Part shown: positions 1 through 7,723 of the stretch, one piece after another
Position numbering within the stretch: the stretch's first letter is position 1
How the letters are laid out: every line of letters begins with the position of its first letter
Assembly (NCBI RefSeq): GCF_007595705.1
Contig: NZ_NISY01000019.1
Span: 1 to 64,000, forward strand
Source of the DNA: Streptomyces sp. SAJ15
GTDB taxonomy: Bacteria; Actinomycetota; Actinomycetes; Streptomycetales; Streptomycetaceae
DNA length: 64,000 nucleotides
Direction of reading: 5' to 3'
The notes under the pieces: generated by a model
Told to the model about the DNA's origin: nothing
The model's database searches: none
What the model saw: only the letters and a program-made list of their open reading frames with translations
Translations under genes and position numbers: made by a program

Positions 1-1
1 C

Positions 2-227
2 GCCACGTGGTCGTACGGCGGGGAGAAGGTCGCCGGGCTCCCCCACATCGTGTGGCACCGGATCGGCACCCACGACATCCTCACCGGCCCTTGGCCGAAG
101 GCGCTGTTGCGGGGCAGGTCCACCGGTTGGTTGGCTGATCGTCCCGATGACCAGGAGGGGACACCTACGCGCTCCGGGGACTCGGCGTCGGCTGGGGGTG
201 AACGCTGTCCGGCCGTGGGCCGGACCG
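2..227 (+). pseudogene. Possible 3' part of a gene entering from the left, not recognised
   Basis: The second forward frame is open from the window edge and begins with a protein-like stretch (YGGEKVAGLPHIVWHRIG), then becomes arginine and proline rich. It runs without a stop through the strong hairpin at 228-266, so the true end of the gene is either lost or frameshifted. I do not recognise the family. Another reading is chance openness in GC-rich DNA. Confidence 0.22.
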
Positions 228-266
228 TACGAGACCCCGGGGCTGTGGTGGTCCCGGGGTCTCGTA
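228..266. terminator. Perfect 14-bp stem-loop, likely terminator
   Basis: The arm TACGAGACCCCGGG (228-241) is followed by an 11-nt loop and its exact reverse complement (253-266). The stem is perfect and GC rich. It has no long T tract, as usual for streptomycete terminators. It could serve a gene entering from the left or be bidirectional. Confidence 0.7.
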
Positions 267-785
267 TATGTGAGGCTGCAAGACGGTGGTGCAGCACAGA
301 CCATGAAAGCCGGTTCAGCTACGCGTACGAGCCGGGCCCGGCCTTCCGCTCCGTCGGAGGGCCGGGCCCGTGCCGTGCCGCCCCGGTCGGCTGGTCTTCC
401 CCGAAGTCTCCTCCCCCAGGATCCCGGAGCAGCAGAATCGGATGCGGACTGGCGGGTCGCTCGGCGGGCCGGCCGTGTCTACGCCTCGTCGGCACCCAGG
501 CCCGGGCCGAGCGAGCGGCGGGCGGAGGGTGCCGAGGGCGGGTTCGCACCAAGAACTCCACGGCCGCGCAACTCGTCAAGATCGGGAAGGCCAACTCCGG
601 GGAGGTCGGCGAGCAGGTCAGCCTGAGCGGCCCGGATCGACGCGGGTCGGGGCCCGGTACCGAGAACGCGGCGTGCAGTCACGGCGGTGATCGTACGGCC
701 GCGGAGGCCACGCGTGCGACGGCAGCCCGCGGTCAGGCGACGTAGCGTGAGCCCGGCCGTTTCGGCCGGGGGCCGCGGCGCACGT
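267..785. other. No convincing gene; two hairpins
   Basis: No frame here has convincing protein character. An 11-bp inverted repeat (CGGGCCCGGCC at 333-343 against 360-370) and an 8-bp stem with a 3-nt loop (CCCGGCCG at 752-759 against 763-770) can be seen. The second lies just beyond the stop of the minus-strand gene ending at 786 and probably terminates it. Confidence 0.5.
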
Positions 786-1712
786 TCAGCGTGTGAGGTC
801 CGTGCAACGGATGCCGCCGGCGGGGTGCCACTCCAGCACCGGATTCACGGCGGTGCCGTGGTCGGGGCAGTACGGGGTGGGGATGAGGCCGCCGCAGGGC
901 TGCCGGGCGCAGGCGCACGCGGGGCTGGGGGTGGCGTAGGGCGCGCCGTGGCGGACCACGCCTCCGGCCGGGCGCTGTGCGGCGGTGCCGCGCAGGCGGG
1001 CGGGCCAGGCGAGCGTCACGCGCAGGCCGCCCGAGCCCGCCCTGAACCGGTCGATCACCTGCAGGCCGTCCGGGACGGCGAGCGGGTCGGTGCCGGGCGC
1101 GGTGAGCCGGCGGATCGACGCCCCGGTCTCGGCGGCGGTGAGCTGGGCGAGGGTGTCGGCGTCGTCGCCGGTCATCCAGCCGGACAGCCGGTCCTCGTCC
1201 TCGGCATCGCCGCTCAGCTCCAGCCACGGGTCGTCCAGCCTGAACCTCTGCTCTTTGCCTGCGCCGAGGGACGGCACGACCACCAGGGTGGCCGCTGGGA
1301 GCGCCGTGGGGGTGCTGATCTTGTCGTGTGCGAGGAGCCAGGCGACTACCGCCCGCCGGTCGTACGTCGGGTGCACGGTGGTGCCGCCGGCGGGGTCGGG
1401 GAAGTCGGCGTGTCGGCGGCGCCAGTTCACCACCGCGGCCCGGCCCACCCCGGCGATCCGGGCGGCCTCCGCCAGCAGCACCCAGTCCTCCCCCGGCGCA
1501 GTGGGCGTGAGCGTGCTCAGCGGGGAGCGGCTGCCCGGGCGGACAGTCCGCAGAGCGCGCCAGTCGACGGTGGGCCGGGTGACGGGCAGCAGGGCGATGT
1601 CCTCGGCCGAGTAGAGTGCGACTTCCGTCCAGCCGCCGTGGGTTTTGTAGTCGAGCTCCACAGTGCCGATGGGGGCGATCCACTTGAGGCGGACGACCTG
1701 GTCCCAGTGGAC
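786..1712 (-). pseudogene. C-terminal part of a split protein with repeated helix-turn-helix modules
   Basis: The open frame could start at 1757, but the first residues after that look foreign; protein-like sequence starts at WDQVVRLKW (about 1706). That stretch reads as the second half of a DNA-binding helix, followed by a wing (IAPIGTVELDY) and YSAEDIALLP. A further helix-turn-helix unit (LLAEAARIAGVGRAAVVNW, then a YDRRAVVAWLLAH helix) follows. The C-terminus is cysteine and histidine rich (CACARQPCGG, PYCPDHG). The missing first part is at 4412-4858: it ends in GPDQAAVRLGVRRT, which would complete the interrupted helix-turn-helix. I infer one ancestral DNA-binding protein of unknown target cut by the element at 1710-4414. 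A shortened product starting at 1757 may still be made. Confidence 0.65.
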
Positions 1713-1956
1713 TTTACCGACCGCATAGGTATGGATATCGTCGCTGACCTGCACCAATGCATCACGTCAGTGTCTGCGACGAGTCCAAGCGAAGAACTCC
1801 ACCCGGCCTCGGTTGCCACCTCGCACGTGCACCTCCGGGGCGCTCGCCGCACGACGCGTCATCCCGCGACCCTGCGCATACCTATGATCATGACGCACCG
1901 CAGGGATCAGGGAACGCCGGCCCCTGCATCATCGAAACTCCTCATTTACACTGCCC

Positions 1957-3198
1957 TTAGGCCTGGCGCATTCCCTGGAACCGATCACAGTCGAACGCAC
2001 CCAACTCGGAATCCAGCTCCGCACCCACGTAGGCCCACACTTCATCCATGCCGTCGGAAGTAATCCGCACTAGATCATCTCTACCACGGAGAAGAACTTC
2101 GGGCATAATTTCTAGCCGAGGTTTACCCTGCTCATCTTTATCAATCAATGGCATGCCGTGGTACGGGAGCAGCTTGCAGGTGCCATAATATTCTGGATAT
2201 GGCTTTAGCCCTAGGGGCCAGCGCCCGTTCTTGGGACCCTTGTGACAGGTAGCTCGAAGCGCCTGGGGCCAGAGCCGACTTGCAATGTCAATTGCACCGC
2301 AGGCAAGGCGGATGGTAATTAGCTCCTTGAAGGCGATATCCGTCATCGTCTCAATCAGATCATGGTAAGGATGCGCAGCGTTTCGCATGCTTATAGGCCC
2401 AAAGAGCTGCAGGTGGTCCTTGTGGCTGAGCTGCAAGCGGCGAGTGTTCACGGACGCACGGACGCTTCGACGCAAAGTACCGAGATCCGTATTCGGCAGG
2501 AGCGTCTCGTACTCCCCCTTCCAGACTTGGTGGCCAATCTCGTAGTACGCCACCTGGTAGTCAGGGTGACACTTCGTCCTAAGCAGCTCGGCGTAGTCGT
2601 GAAGCGAAACGCAGTCCTCAGCACCAAGAGCGTGGATTCTGTGCTCTACGCTCTCGAAGTAGGCGTCAATCTCAGTCTGATGCGTATTGAACGCACTACC
2701 ATAGAGCGCGGCATCAGCGATAGCGTGAACCCGTATTCCCGGCGGGTAGATCTCTTTCACCTGGGAATTGATGAGCTTGATGAGCTCTATGGTGCAATCC
2801 TCGCCCGCGGAGAACCCCATGTTCGTGTAGCGCTTGGGCGCATTCGGGATTACACAGAATTGAGGATAGACGATCTCGATCTCCCGATTAGCCTCTAGCG
2901 CCGATCGAACCCTGCCCTTCCATGCGGCTTCATTGCGAACGGCTACCGTGGGATTCATCTGGAATTTCTGGTGAGACAACAGAGCTAGCACCGTTTCAGC
3001 TTTACCCAAACCGCGCTTTTGCTTATCCTTCAAGAAAGCCGGAAGGTTAATACCGACTCGAGCGAGGCACTCATGCAGCAACGCGGTATCCTGCTGCTGC
3101 ATTGACCGTGTCCTCTGAGCTACCATATGGGGATCTTCCAGCGGCCAGTCGTAATCTTCCAGGCTGGATGCTTGAAGTACCTCGACCTTTTGCTCCAT
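1957..3198 (-). CDS. DIT1/PvcA-family protein (isonitrile synthase-like)
   Basis: This 413-residue protein resembles the DIT1/PvcA family, whose members turn an amino acid carboxyl-alpha-carbon unit into an isonitrile using ribulose-5-phosphate. Visible family features are PQF (about residue 112), a GE pair shortly after, the IYPPG motif (150-154), the following IADA strand, and a C-terminal LPYHGMPLI resembling the PWHG region. Start: ATG 3198 has AAGG eight bases upstream; a TTG at 3273 would add 25 residues and is possible. Codon use and base composition are clearly more AT rich than its neighbours, which suggests recent acquisition, and it sits as cargo in a Tn554-like element. No PvcB-like oxygenase or other tailoring gene is adjacent. 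Substrate and activity are unknown. Confidence 0.6.
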   Translation of the reverse strand: MEQKVEVLQASSLEDYDWPLEDPHMVAQRTRSMQQQDTALLHECLARVGINLPAFLKDKQKRGLGKAETVLALLSHQKFQMNPTVAVRNEAAWKGRVRSALEANREIEIVYPQFCVIPNAPKRYTNMGFSAGEDCTIELIKLINSQVKEIYPPGIRVHAIADAALYGSAFNTHQTEIDAYFESVEHRIHALGAEDCVSLHDYAELLRTKCHPDYQVAYYEIGHQVWKGEYETLLPNTDLGTLRRSVRASVNTRRLQLSHKDHLQLFGPISMRNAAHPYHDLIETMTDIAFKELITIRLACGAIDIASRLWPQALRATCHKGPKNGRWPLGLKPYPEYYGTCKLLPYHGMPLIDKDEQGKPRLEIMPEVLLRGRDDLVRITSDGMDEVWAYVGAELDSELGAFDCDRFQGMRQA

Positions 3199-3483
3199 CG
3201 CGGGCCTTGCGTGATCTGATTTGTTGGGACCGGAAGTTAGTCTTGCCGAATCAGTTCGAGCCCCAGTATGCAAGGTGTAGCCCTGCTTTTCTCCCAGCCT
3301 TTAATTATACTCCGACTGAACTCTGGCGACCACAGGACCCAAGCCAGAACGGCCATGGGGAGAAACGGAAATGCTATAGGTACCCGAAATTATGGCTACC
3401 GTGATCCATTGGCCCGAAACCTGCATAAAGCAAACGCGTAAGCGGTCCAAGAGGAGGTGCTACCACTCGACGCCCCGGAACAC
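3199..3483 (-). promoter_or_regulatory. AT-rich upstream region of the DIT1/PvcA-like gene
   Basis: This 285-base interval between the TnpC-like stop and the cargo gene has no convincing gene. It is locally AT rich (for example TTTAATTATACTCC near 3300), unlike the rest of the window, and probably holds the cargo promoter. I cannot assign -35 and -10 boxes with confidence. Confidence 0.35.
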
Positions 3484-4080
3484 TCACTGGCTCGAGCAAC
3501 GTGTGCCAGACGGCTGTAGTTCGAGGATCTGTGCTTCGAGATCGGCGTTGTGCTTCTCGGCGAAGCGGAGGTTCGAGCGGGCGCCCTCGAGTCGTTCCTG
3601 CAAGGCACGGTGTTCTTGAGACAACTGCTGGACCCGGCGCTTGAGGATGATGTTCTCGGTGGTGAGCCGTTGGACGGATTCGCCAGGAACCATCTGCTCC
3701 AAGTCCCTGAGCTGGCCCATCAGCTCCCCGATCCTGTGCCGTTGAGCGAGCATCTCGTTGTGGGAGAGGGTCAGTTGCTCCTCGGCGTTGAGCGCCCGCT
3801 CCCGCCACGATGCCTCGACGCGCTCGTGCTCGTCGCGCGTGACTCGGTCATGGCGGCTCTTGCTGTCGGTCACTGCGGCCCGGACGAGGCCGCGGGCGTC
3901 TGCGTTCTCGTAGAGGAACGTCGCGGAGACGCCCGCGCGCTGGGCGATCGCACGGACGGCGAGCCGACCACGCTCGCGGCGAAGCTGGCCGATGGCTTTC
4001 TCGACGCGGACGAGCTTGTCCTGCGTTTGGCGGCGGCGGGCGGCTGTCGCCACTGCGGTTTGGTCGGGGGCGGAGGTCAC
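3484..4080 (-). CDS. DUF6262 / TnpC-like transposon accessory protein
   Basis: The 198-residue product has an N-terminal helix-turn-helix-like segment (VRAIAQRAGVSATFLYENAD, about residues 38-57) and a long, charged, coiled-coil C-terminal half with many E, Q and R residues. This is the pattern of DUF6262 proteins encoded third in Tn554-type triple-transposase operons. The GTG start at 4080 overlaps the stop of the upstream integrase remnant (GTGA), so it was translationally coupled. In Tn554, TnpC modulates transposition and is not strictly required. It is intact here while its partners are lost. Confidence 0.7.
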   Translation of the reverse strand: MTSAPDQTAVATAARRRQTQDKLVRVEKAIGQLRRERGRLAVRAIAQRAGVSATFLYENADARGLVRAAVTDSKSRHDRVTRDEHERVEASWRERALNAEEQLTLSHNEMLAQRHRIGELMGQLRDLEQMVPGESVQRLTTENIILKRRVQQLSQEHRALQERLEGARSNLRFAEKHNADLEAQILELQPSGTRCSSQ

Positions 4081-4411
4081 GATGCCTCCGTGCCATCGTC
4101 CTCGTGGCGGCTGAGTTCGTGTGCCCGGAAAGCGGTTGACCAGACGCGTCCGAAGTTGTCCTGCGGCCGACGGAGGTCGAGGGCGAGGGTCTCGTCCAGG
4201 AGGCCGACGGTGGACAGGGCCTTCTCCAGGCCGTCGATGGCGCGGGCTGTGGGCTCGAAGACCTGGTGCAGGTAGTCGGCGGTGGCGCCGCCCGGTGCGC
4301 GTTCGGCGAGCACGCGCCACTGCTCGCGTTTGCGGTGCCAGTAGACGAGGTCGGCTCCAGACAGGACGAACTTGTCGCAGTTGTGACGGTCCATGTTCCA
4401 GGGGCAGGCGT
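4077..4411 (-). pseudogene. C-terminal remnant of a Tn554-type tyrosine recombinase (TnpB-like)
   Basis: Only about 110 C-terminal codons remain, from CPWNMDRHNCDKFVLSG to the end. The cysteine-containing CPW..DRH.CDKF motif, followed by a helical tail (YWHRKREQWRVLAERAP), is typical of the C-terminal extension of these integrases. The catalytic core (R...HxxR...Y) is absent. The upstream junction with the interrupted host gene is at about 4411. The stop overlaps the GTG of the TnpC-like gene. Confidence 0.65.
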
Positions 4412-4858
4412 AGTGCGGCGCACGCCGAGGCGTACGGCGGCCTGGTCGGGGCCAAGGGGAACGTGCCGGTCGAGCAGGGCGGGTAGGTCCCGGCGGCGAG
4501 CCAGGGCGGCGACCTGGTCCGGGTGGACGTCCGGATAGTCGACATCTCCGCCGAGGTAGGCGAGCAGGCCGGCACGGACGAGGTGGCCGACCCCGGACGC
4601 GGTCACCCGCGGGCGGCAGCGCGGCAGCGGCTCCCCCAACGCACTGCTCAACCGGTCCGCCGCCCACGACGCACCGAATGGCCCGCGCAGCGCCGCCCGC
4701 ACCTCCTCCGCGTCGGCGGCCTCCACCATCGCCCGCGACCACCGGCCCGATCCGGCGTCCGCGGGCGGCACCAGGCCTGAGGCCGTCGCCCACCGCCAGG
4801 CCGCGACCGGCACCCGCAGCCGGCCCGCCGCCTGCACCTCGTCATAGGTCTCACGCAT
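4412..4858 (-). pseudogene. N-terminal part of the split helix-turn-helix repeat protein
   Basis: The ATG at 4858 has GGAG seven bases upstream. The 149 codons contain one full module (VTASGVGHLVRAGLL, wing with YLGGDVDYPDV, then HPDQVAALA) and end in the first helix of a second module (GPDQAAVRLGVRR). That helix is completed by WDQVVRLKW of the fragment at 786-1712, and the module then repeats the same wing plus helix order. After 4412 the frame runs into integrase DNA and loses protein character. Confidence 0.65.
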
Positions 4859-4913
4859 CACGTCACTCCGATCTCGCATCGCGGCGCGGCCCGCCCGTCG
4901 GGCCACGCCGGAA

Positions 4914-4942
4914 ACATGCCTAATCAACCAGTTTGTTGTCAA
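4914..4942 (-). promoter_or_regulatory. Candidate promoter for the split gene
   Basis: On the minus strand TTGACA (4942-4937) matches a -35 box. A weak -10-like hexamer (CATGTT or GCATGT) lies 17-18 bases downstream, about 55 bases before the ATG at 4858. The segment is conspicuously AT rich for this DNA. Confidence 0.3.
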
Positions 4943-5255
4943 TAGCCGGATTTTCAGGGGGAGTTGGGGGCGCACCGCACAAGTCGCGCCCACGTACGCG
5001 AGGCAGAAATTCATCCCCGCGGGTGAACCGTGGGACGCCGGCGGCACGCCCGGAAACGCGCAACGCCCCACCCGGCTGCGGTGCCAGCCAAGGCGTTGTC
5101 GAGTGGCCGTCCTGGGGCCGGACGAGGGGTAAGCCAGCGGAAGTCACGGCGACGACCAGGGCGATGTAGACCCCGACGATGGCAGCGGCCACGGCGACTG
5201 CGGCACCGAGGCGCGGGTGCCGGTAGGCGACGTGCCGGCCACGGCACTCGCCCAC
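4920..5255 (-). CDS. Small membrane protein, not recognised
   Basis: The 111-residue product starts at GTG 5255 and has one strong membrane segment (AAVAVAAAIVGVYIALVVAV, about residues 18-37), with a polar proline-rich C-terminal tail. No Shine-Dalgarno sequence is obvious, and the true start could be internal. It lies 61 bases upstream of the split regulator-like gene on the same strand. I do not recognise a family. Confidence 0.45.
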   Translation of the reverse strand: MGECRGRHVAYRHPRLGAAVAVAAAIVGVYIALVVAVTSAGLPLVRPQDGHSTTPWLAPQPGGALRVSGRAAGVPRFTRGDEFLPRVRGRDLCGAPPTPPENPAIDNKLVD

Positions 5256-5300
5256 GCGCCGTACCGGTACCTGTGCCCGCCGCCTGACCCCGGATCCGAG

Positions 5301-5309
5301 TTATCCACA
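5301..5309 (+). promoter_or_regulatory. Isolated DnaA-box-like TTATCCACA
   Basis: One exact copy of the 9-base DnaA box is present upstream of the plus-strand gene at 5379. No second box is near, so an origin role is not supported; it may be chance. Confidence 0.2.
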
Positions 5310-5378
5310 GGCCGAAACGGGATCGGCGGTTCCTTCGTACGCTGCTGCCCGAGTCGATCACACGGGGGGGGGGACGGG

Positions 5379-5624
5379 ATGCGGTACGGCGTGGTGGTGG
5401 AGGAGCTCGCGGTCGAGGTCATGGCGCAGCTGCCGAGCGACGAGGCGCGGCGGGAGGTGATGGCGCTCGTGGAGGTCGCGCGGATTGATCCGCGGTCCTG
5501 GCCCGATGTGCGTGATCCCGGCTCGGTGGAGGAGATTCGGGAGGCGTTCGGGCGGCGGTGCTGGATTCAGTACATGCCGCACGCCGGAGCGATCGAGGTC
5601 CGTGACATCGGGTGGGCGGGCTGA
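5379..5624 (+). CDS. Small conserved-looking protein of unknown function
   Basis: The 81-residue product starts at ATG 5379 after a ten-base G run and GGACGGG. It is acidic-helical in the first half and ends in a mixed beta-like segment (GRRCWIQYMPHAGAIEVRDIG). It has no signal or membrane segment. It is the only plus-strand gene here and faces the remnants at 5626. I do not recognise a family; the size would fit a small regulatory or toxin-like protein, but no residue supports that directly. Confidence 0.5.
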   Translation: MRYGVVVEELAVEVMAQLPSDEARREVMALVEVARIDPRSWPDVRDPGSVEEIREAFGRRCWIQYMPHAGAIEVRDIGWAG

Positions 5625-5625
5625 T

Positions 5626-5853
5626 CTACGGAAGCTGCCGTCCCACGCGGGTGTGGTCGAGGACCAGGGCGTGGTCGCCCTGGTCGAGAAACTGGGCGGT
5701 GAAGGTGCGCAGGATGGTCGTGCTGACGCCGCCGGTGCCGCTGCAGATCAGGATGTGCGGGGCGACGTCGACGGCGATGGCCCGGCCGTCGGTGCTGATG
5801 CCGATGAGTGCGGCGGATGCAGGCAGTGCCTCCAGCTGCTTGCGCGGCCTTAG
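5626..5853 (-). pseudogene. Fragment of an FtsK/SpoIIIE-like ATPase
   Basis: The frame reads LIGISTDGRAIAVDVAPHIL, then ICSGTGGVSTTILRTFTAQ, then DHALVLDH before a TAG at 5626-5628. This follows the pattern of a streptomycete FtsK-like P-loop domain, in which the target nucleic-acid or peptide region precedes G-x-G-x-G-K-S. Here the P-loop lysine position reads V (GTGGVST), so it could not bind ATP normally. There is no start codon and an in-frame TGA lies just upstream. It is a relic of a longer gene. Confidence 0.5.
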
Positions 5854-6654
5854 TCACCGCGGCTGACCTGGATGCGGTTCTCGTGGAAGTGCTCCCCAGT
5901 CCATGACCAGGCGGAAGCGGCGGTGGGCCTCCAGGCGCTCCGCGTCGGCCGGCTCCTCGCCGCGCTGGACACGGGCATCGCCGGATTTCACGAGTTCCGC
6001 GAGAGCGAGCCGGACGTCGTCGACGTCCTGGCCCGTAGCTGCCGCCAGCCGGTCCAGGGAGGTGAGGGTCTCTGTCGGTTCACCCAGATCGTCGACCAGG
6101 TGGTCGATGAGGGTGTCGAGGAGCGGGCCGGTGCGCATCGTCCAGCGGATCCCGTCGAGGCGCTTGGTGAGTTCGGGGTCCAGGGGAAGCAGGTCGCCGG
6201 GCATCGGCAGCGCGGCGGGCATGGACCATCGGGTGCCGTCCGGCGTCTCTTCTCGGCGGGCCAGGCCCCACGTCAGGTAGAGCTCGGAGAGGTCCCGGAC
6301 GGTGGTGGGCACCGGGAAGCCGGCTGTCGTCAGCATGGTGCTGAACTGCTCCCAGCGGGCCGCCTCGCACGCCTCGCGGCCCTCCGGCGCGGCCTCGTAG
6401 TCCCATTCCTCATCCGGCCACGAGAACGTGAGCGCGCCGTCGAGGTCGCCGCCGATCATGTCCCAGTGCCCGTCGAAGATCTCCTGCACCAGGTCGTCCA
6501 GTGAGCCGGTGAAACCGGGCTGGCACGCGGTCCCGATCAGCATGGTCAGCGGGAAGCCCTGACGGGGCAGGACGTGCTCCCAGCCCGACACCCACCAGTC
6601 GTTGTGCATCGCCATGTCCCGGCGCGGCTCGGGCACAGGCGCCTTCTCAGTCAT
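5854..6654 (-). CDS. DUF6042-like protein, C-terminus probably frameshifted
   Basis: The 266-residue product has the tryptophan-rich start (DWWVSGWEHVLPRQGFPLTM), the LDGALTFSWPDEEWD segment and the C-terminal helical part (TSLDRLAAATGQDVDDVRLA) that I associate with DUF6042 proteins of Streptomyces; the function is unknown. GGAAGAG precedes ATG 6654. The last 16 residues (GALPREPHPGQPR) look wrong. Deleting one C from the run at 5894-5897 would give DWEHFHENRIQVSRGD and a TAA at 5850-5852, which looks like the native end. It is the last gene of the operon that runs down from 10314. Confidence 0.6.
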   Translation of the reverse strand: MTEKAPVPEPRRDMAMHNDWWVSGWEHVLPRQGFPLTMLIGTACQPGFTGSLDDLVQEIFDGHWDMIGGDLDGALTFSWPDEEWDYEAAPEGREACEAARWEQFSTMLTTAGFPVPTTVRDLSELYLTWGLARREETPDGTRWSMPAALPMPGDLLPLDPELTKRLDGIRWTMRTGPLLDTLIDHLVDDLGEPTETLTSLDRLAAATGQDVDDVRLALAELVKSGDARVQRGEEPADAERLEAHRRFRLVMDWGALPREPHPGQPR

Positions 6655-6717
6655 CCGCAGCTCTTCCTCGAAAACACCTCGGTGCTCGCAGCGTACGCAG
6701 CGAGACGCGGCAGGTTC

Positions 6718-7242
6718 TCACGGACGTCCCACCCATGCCTGGTGGGCGGGAGCGACGCGCAGCTGCTCGCGGAGGCGGCCACACAGCACTCCGACGCGGG
6801 TGCGGCCCTCCAAGACCTGCAGTCCGCTGTCCGCCGGGCCCAGGAGGCGCCGGTCGATGAGGAGCGGCGGGCGCAGCCACGTCCCGTGGTCTTCCCAGTG
6901 CCGGCCGATTTCCGGGGGCCGCACCTTGACCCAGTACACCGGGTCGGCGGCGTAGCGCTCGATGCAGCCGGCGTCGCTCTCGCCGGTCGGCATGGTGGGG
7001 AAGGCCCCGGCCGGAATCGTCTCCAGCTTCCAGGTGATGGCGCACAGATCGACGTCTCCGTAGTCATCCACGAAGTGGCCGTTGTCGCCGTGGTCGAAGA
7101 GGAAGTCCCTCAGGACGTCGTCCGGCCATTGCAGGGCTGCCAGTGCCGGGTCAGCGCGGAAGCGGTCGAAGTCGAAGCTGAGGCCGCCGTCCCGGCGGCA
7201 AGCCATCAGCGGGCCAAGGTCGTTGAGCTTCATGTCAGGCAC
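6718..7242 (-). CDS. Uncharacterised operon protein
   Basis: The 174-residue product has an N-terminal helical part and a central YWVKVRPPEIGRHWED segment. Its C-terminal block (PLLIDRRLLGPADSGLQVLE followed by GRTRVGVL) is reminiscent of the N-terminal fold of ParB-like nucleases, where a GHxR motif would be expected; GRTR is present instead. The start is GTG 7242 or ATG 7233. Both overlap or abut the stop of the GNAT gene (7235), so it is translationally coupled. Family not recognised. Confidence 0.55.
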   Translation of the reverse strand: MPDMKLNDLGPLMACRRDGGLSFDFDRFRADPALAALQWPDDVLRDFLFDHGDNGHFVDDYGDVDLCAITWKLETIPAGAFPTMPTGESDAGCIERYAADPVYWVKVRPPEIGRHWEDHGTWLRPPLLIDRRLLGPADSGLQVLEGRTRVGVLCGRLREQLRVAPAHQAWVGRP

Positions 7243-7723
7243 CGCTCTCCAGCGCGTACAGCTCGTAGGGGACGGTTCCGGTCTCGGTGTCCCGGTCGGC
7301 CGTACCGATGCGGGTGAACCCGGCTTTGGCCAGGACGCGGCCGGAGGCGGGGTTGTCGGGATGGTGCATGGCCTCCAGCCGGTCGAGGCCGGCGGTGGTG
7401 AAGGCGACGGTGACGACCTGGTGGACGGCCTGAGTGGCGTAGCCGTTGCCCCAGCTGTCGTCCCGGAGGATGTAGCTGATGGTGCCCATGGTCGGGGTGC
7501 GCCGTCGCAGGGAGATCAGACCGATCAGGTCGTCCTCGTGGAGGATCCCCCAGCTCCACTGCGCGCGCGGGGCTTCGGCGGCACGGGCGAGAGCCGTGCG
7601 GATCTTCTCGTGGGCCTGTTCGAGGGTGAGGGGCTTGCCGGTGGTGTGCCGGATGGAGGCACCGCTGTAGATGCGGGTGAGGGCGGGGGCGTCATTGAGG
7701 GCCAGGGCGCGCAGGGTCACCAT
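7235..7723 (-). CDS. GNAT-family N-acetyltransferase (RimJ/RimL-like)
   Basis: The 162-residue product has the full GNAT order: strand 1 (VTLRALALND), the central acetyl-CoA loop (DDSWGNGYATQAVHQVV, about 88-105, with the Q/R-x-x-G-x-A pattern), then LEAMHHPDNPASGRVLAKAGF and a final strand (YELYAL). RimJ/RimL relatives acetylate protein N-termini or small amines. The ATG at 7723 overlaps the stop of the kinase-fold gene, so the two are probably co-translated. The substrate cannot be read from the sequence. Confidence 0.85.
   Translation of the reverse strand: MVTLRALALNDAPALTRIYSGASIRHTTGKPLTLEQAHEKIRTALARAAEAPRAQWSWGILHEDDLIGLISLRRRTPTMGTISYILRDDSWGNGYATQAVHQVVTVAFTTAGLDRLEAMHHPDNPASGRVLAKAGFTRIGTADRDTETGTVPYELYALESGA

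Larger units (their letters stand above)
1710..4414 (-). mobile_element. Tn554-like insertion carrying a DIT1/PvcA-type gene
   Basis: The segment separates two halves of one gene (786-1712 and 4412-4858, both minus). It contains the C-terminus of a tyrosine-recombinase transposase (TnpB-like), a complete TnpC-like DUF6262 gene and one cargo gene of visibly lower GC. Tn554-family elements carry tnpA-tnpB-tnpC at one end and cargo at the other. Here tnpA and most of tnpB are missing, so the element cannot move by itself. The tetranucleotide CACT is seen at both junctions, but joining there does not restore the frame, so the exact recombination core is undetermined. Confidence 0.6.

Noticed and set aside
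687..2063. Plus-strand frame opposite the split regulator-like gene
   Set aside because: The minus strand has the helix-turn-helix repeats; the plus translation is low complexity.
5301..5309. Replication origin suggested by TTATCCACA
   Set aside because: Only one box is present and no iterons or AT-rich stretch lie nearby; the GGTGCGCACC cluster is a better candidate.
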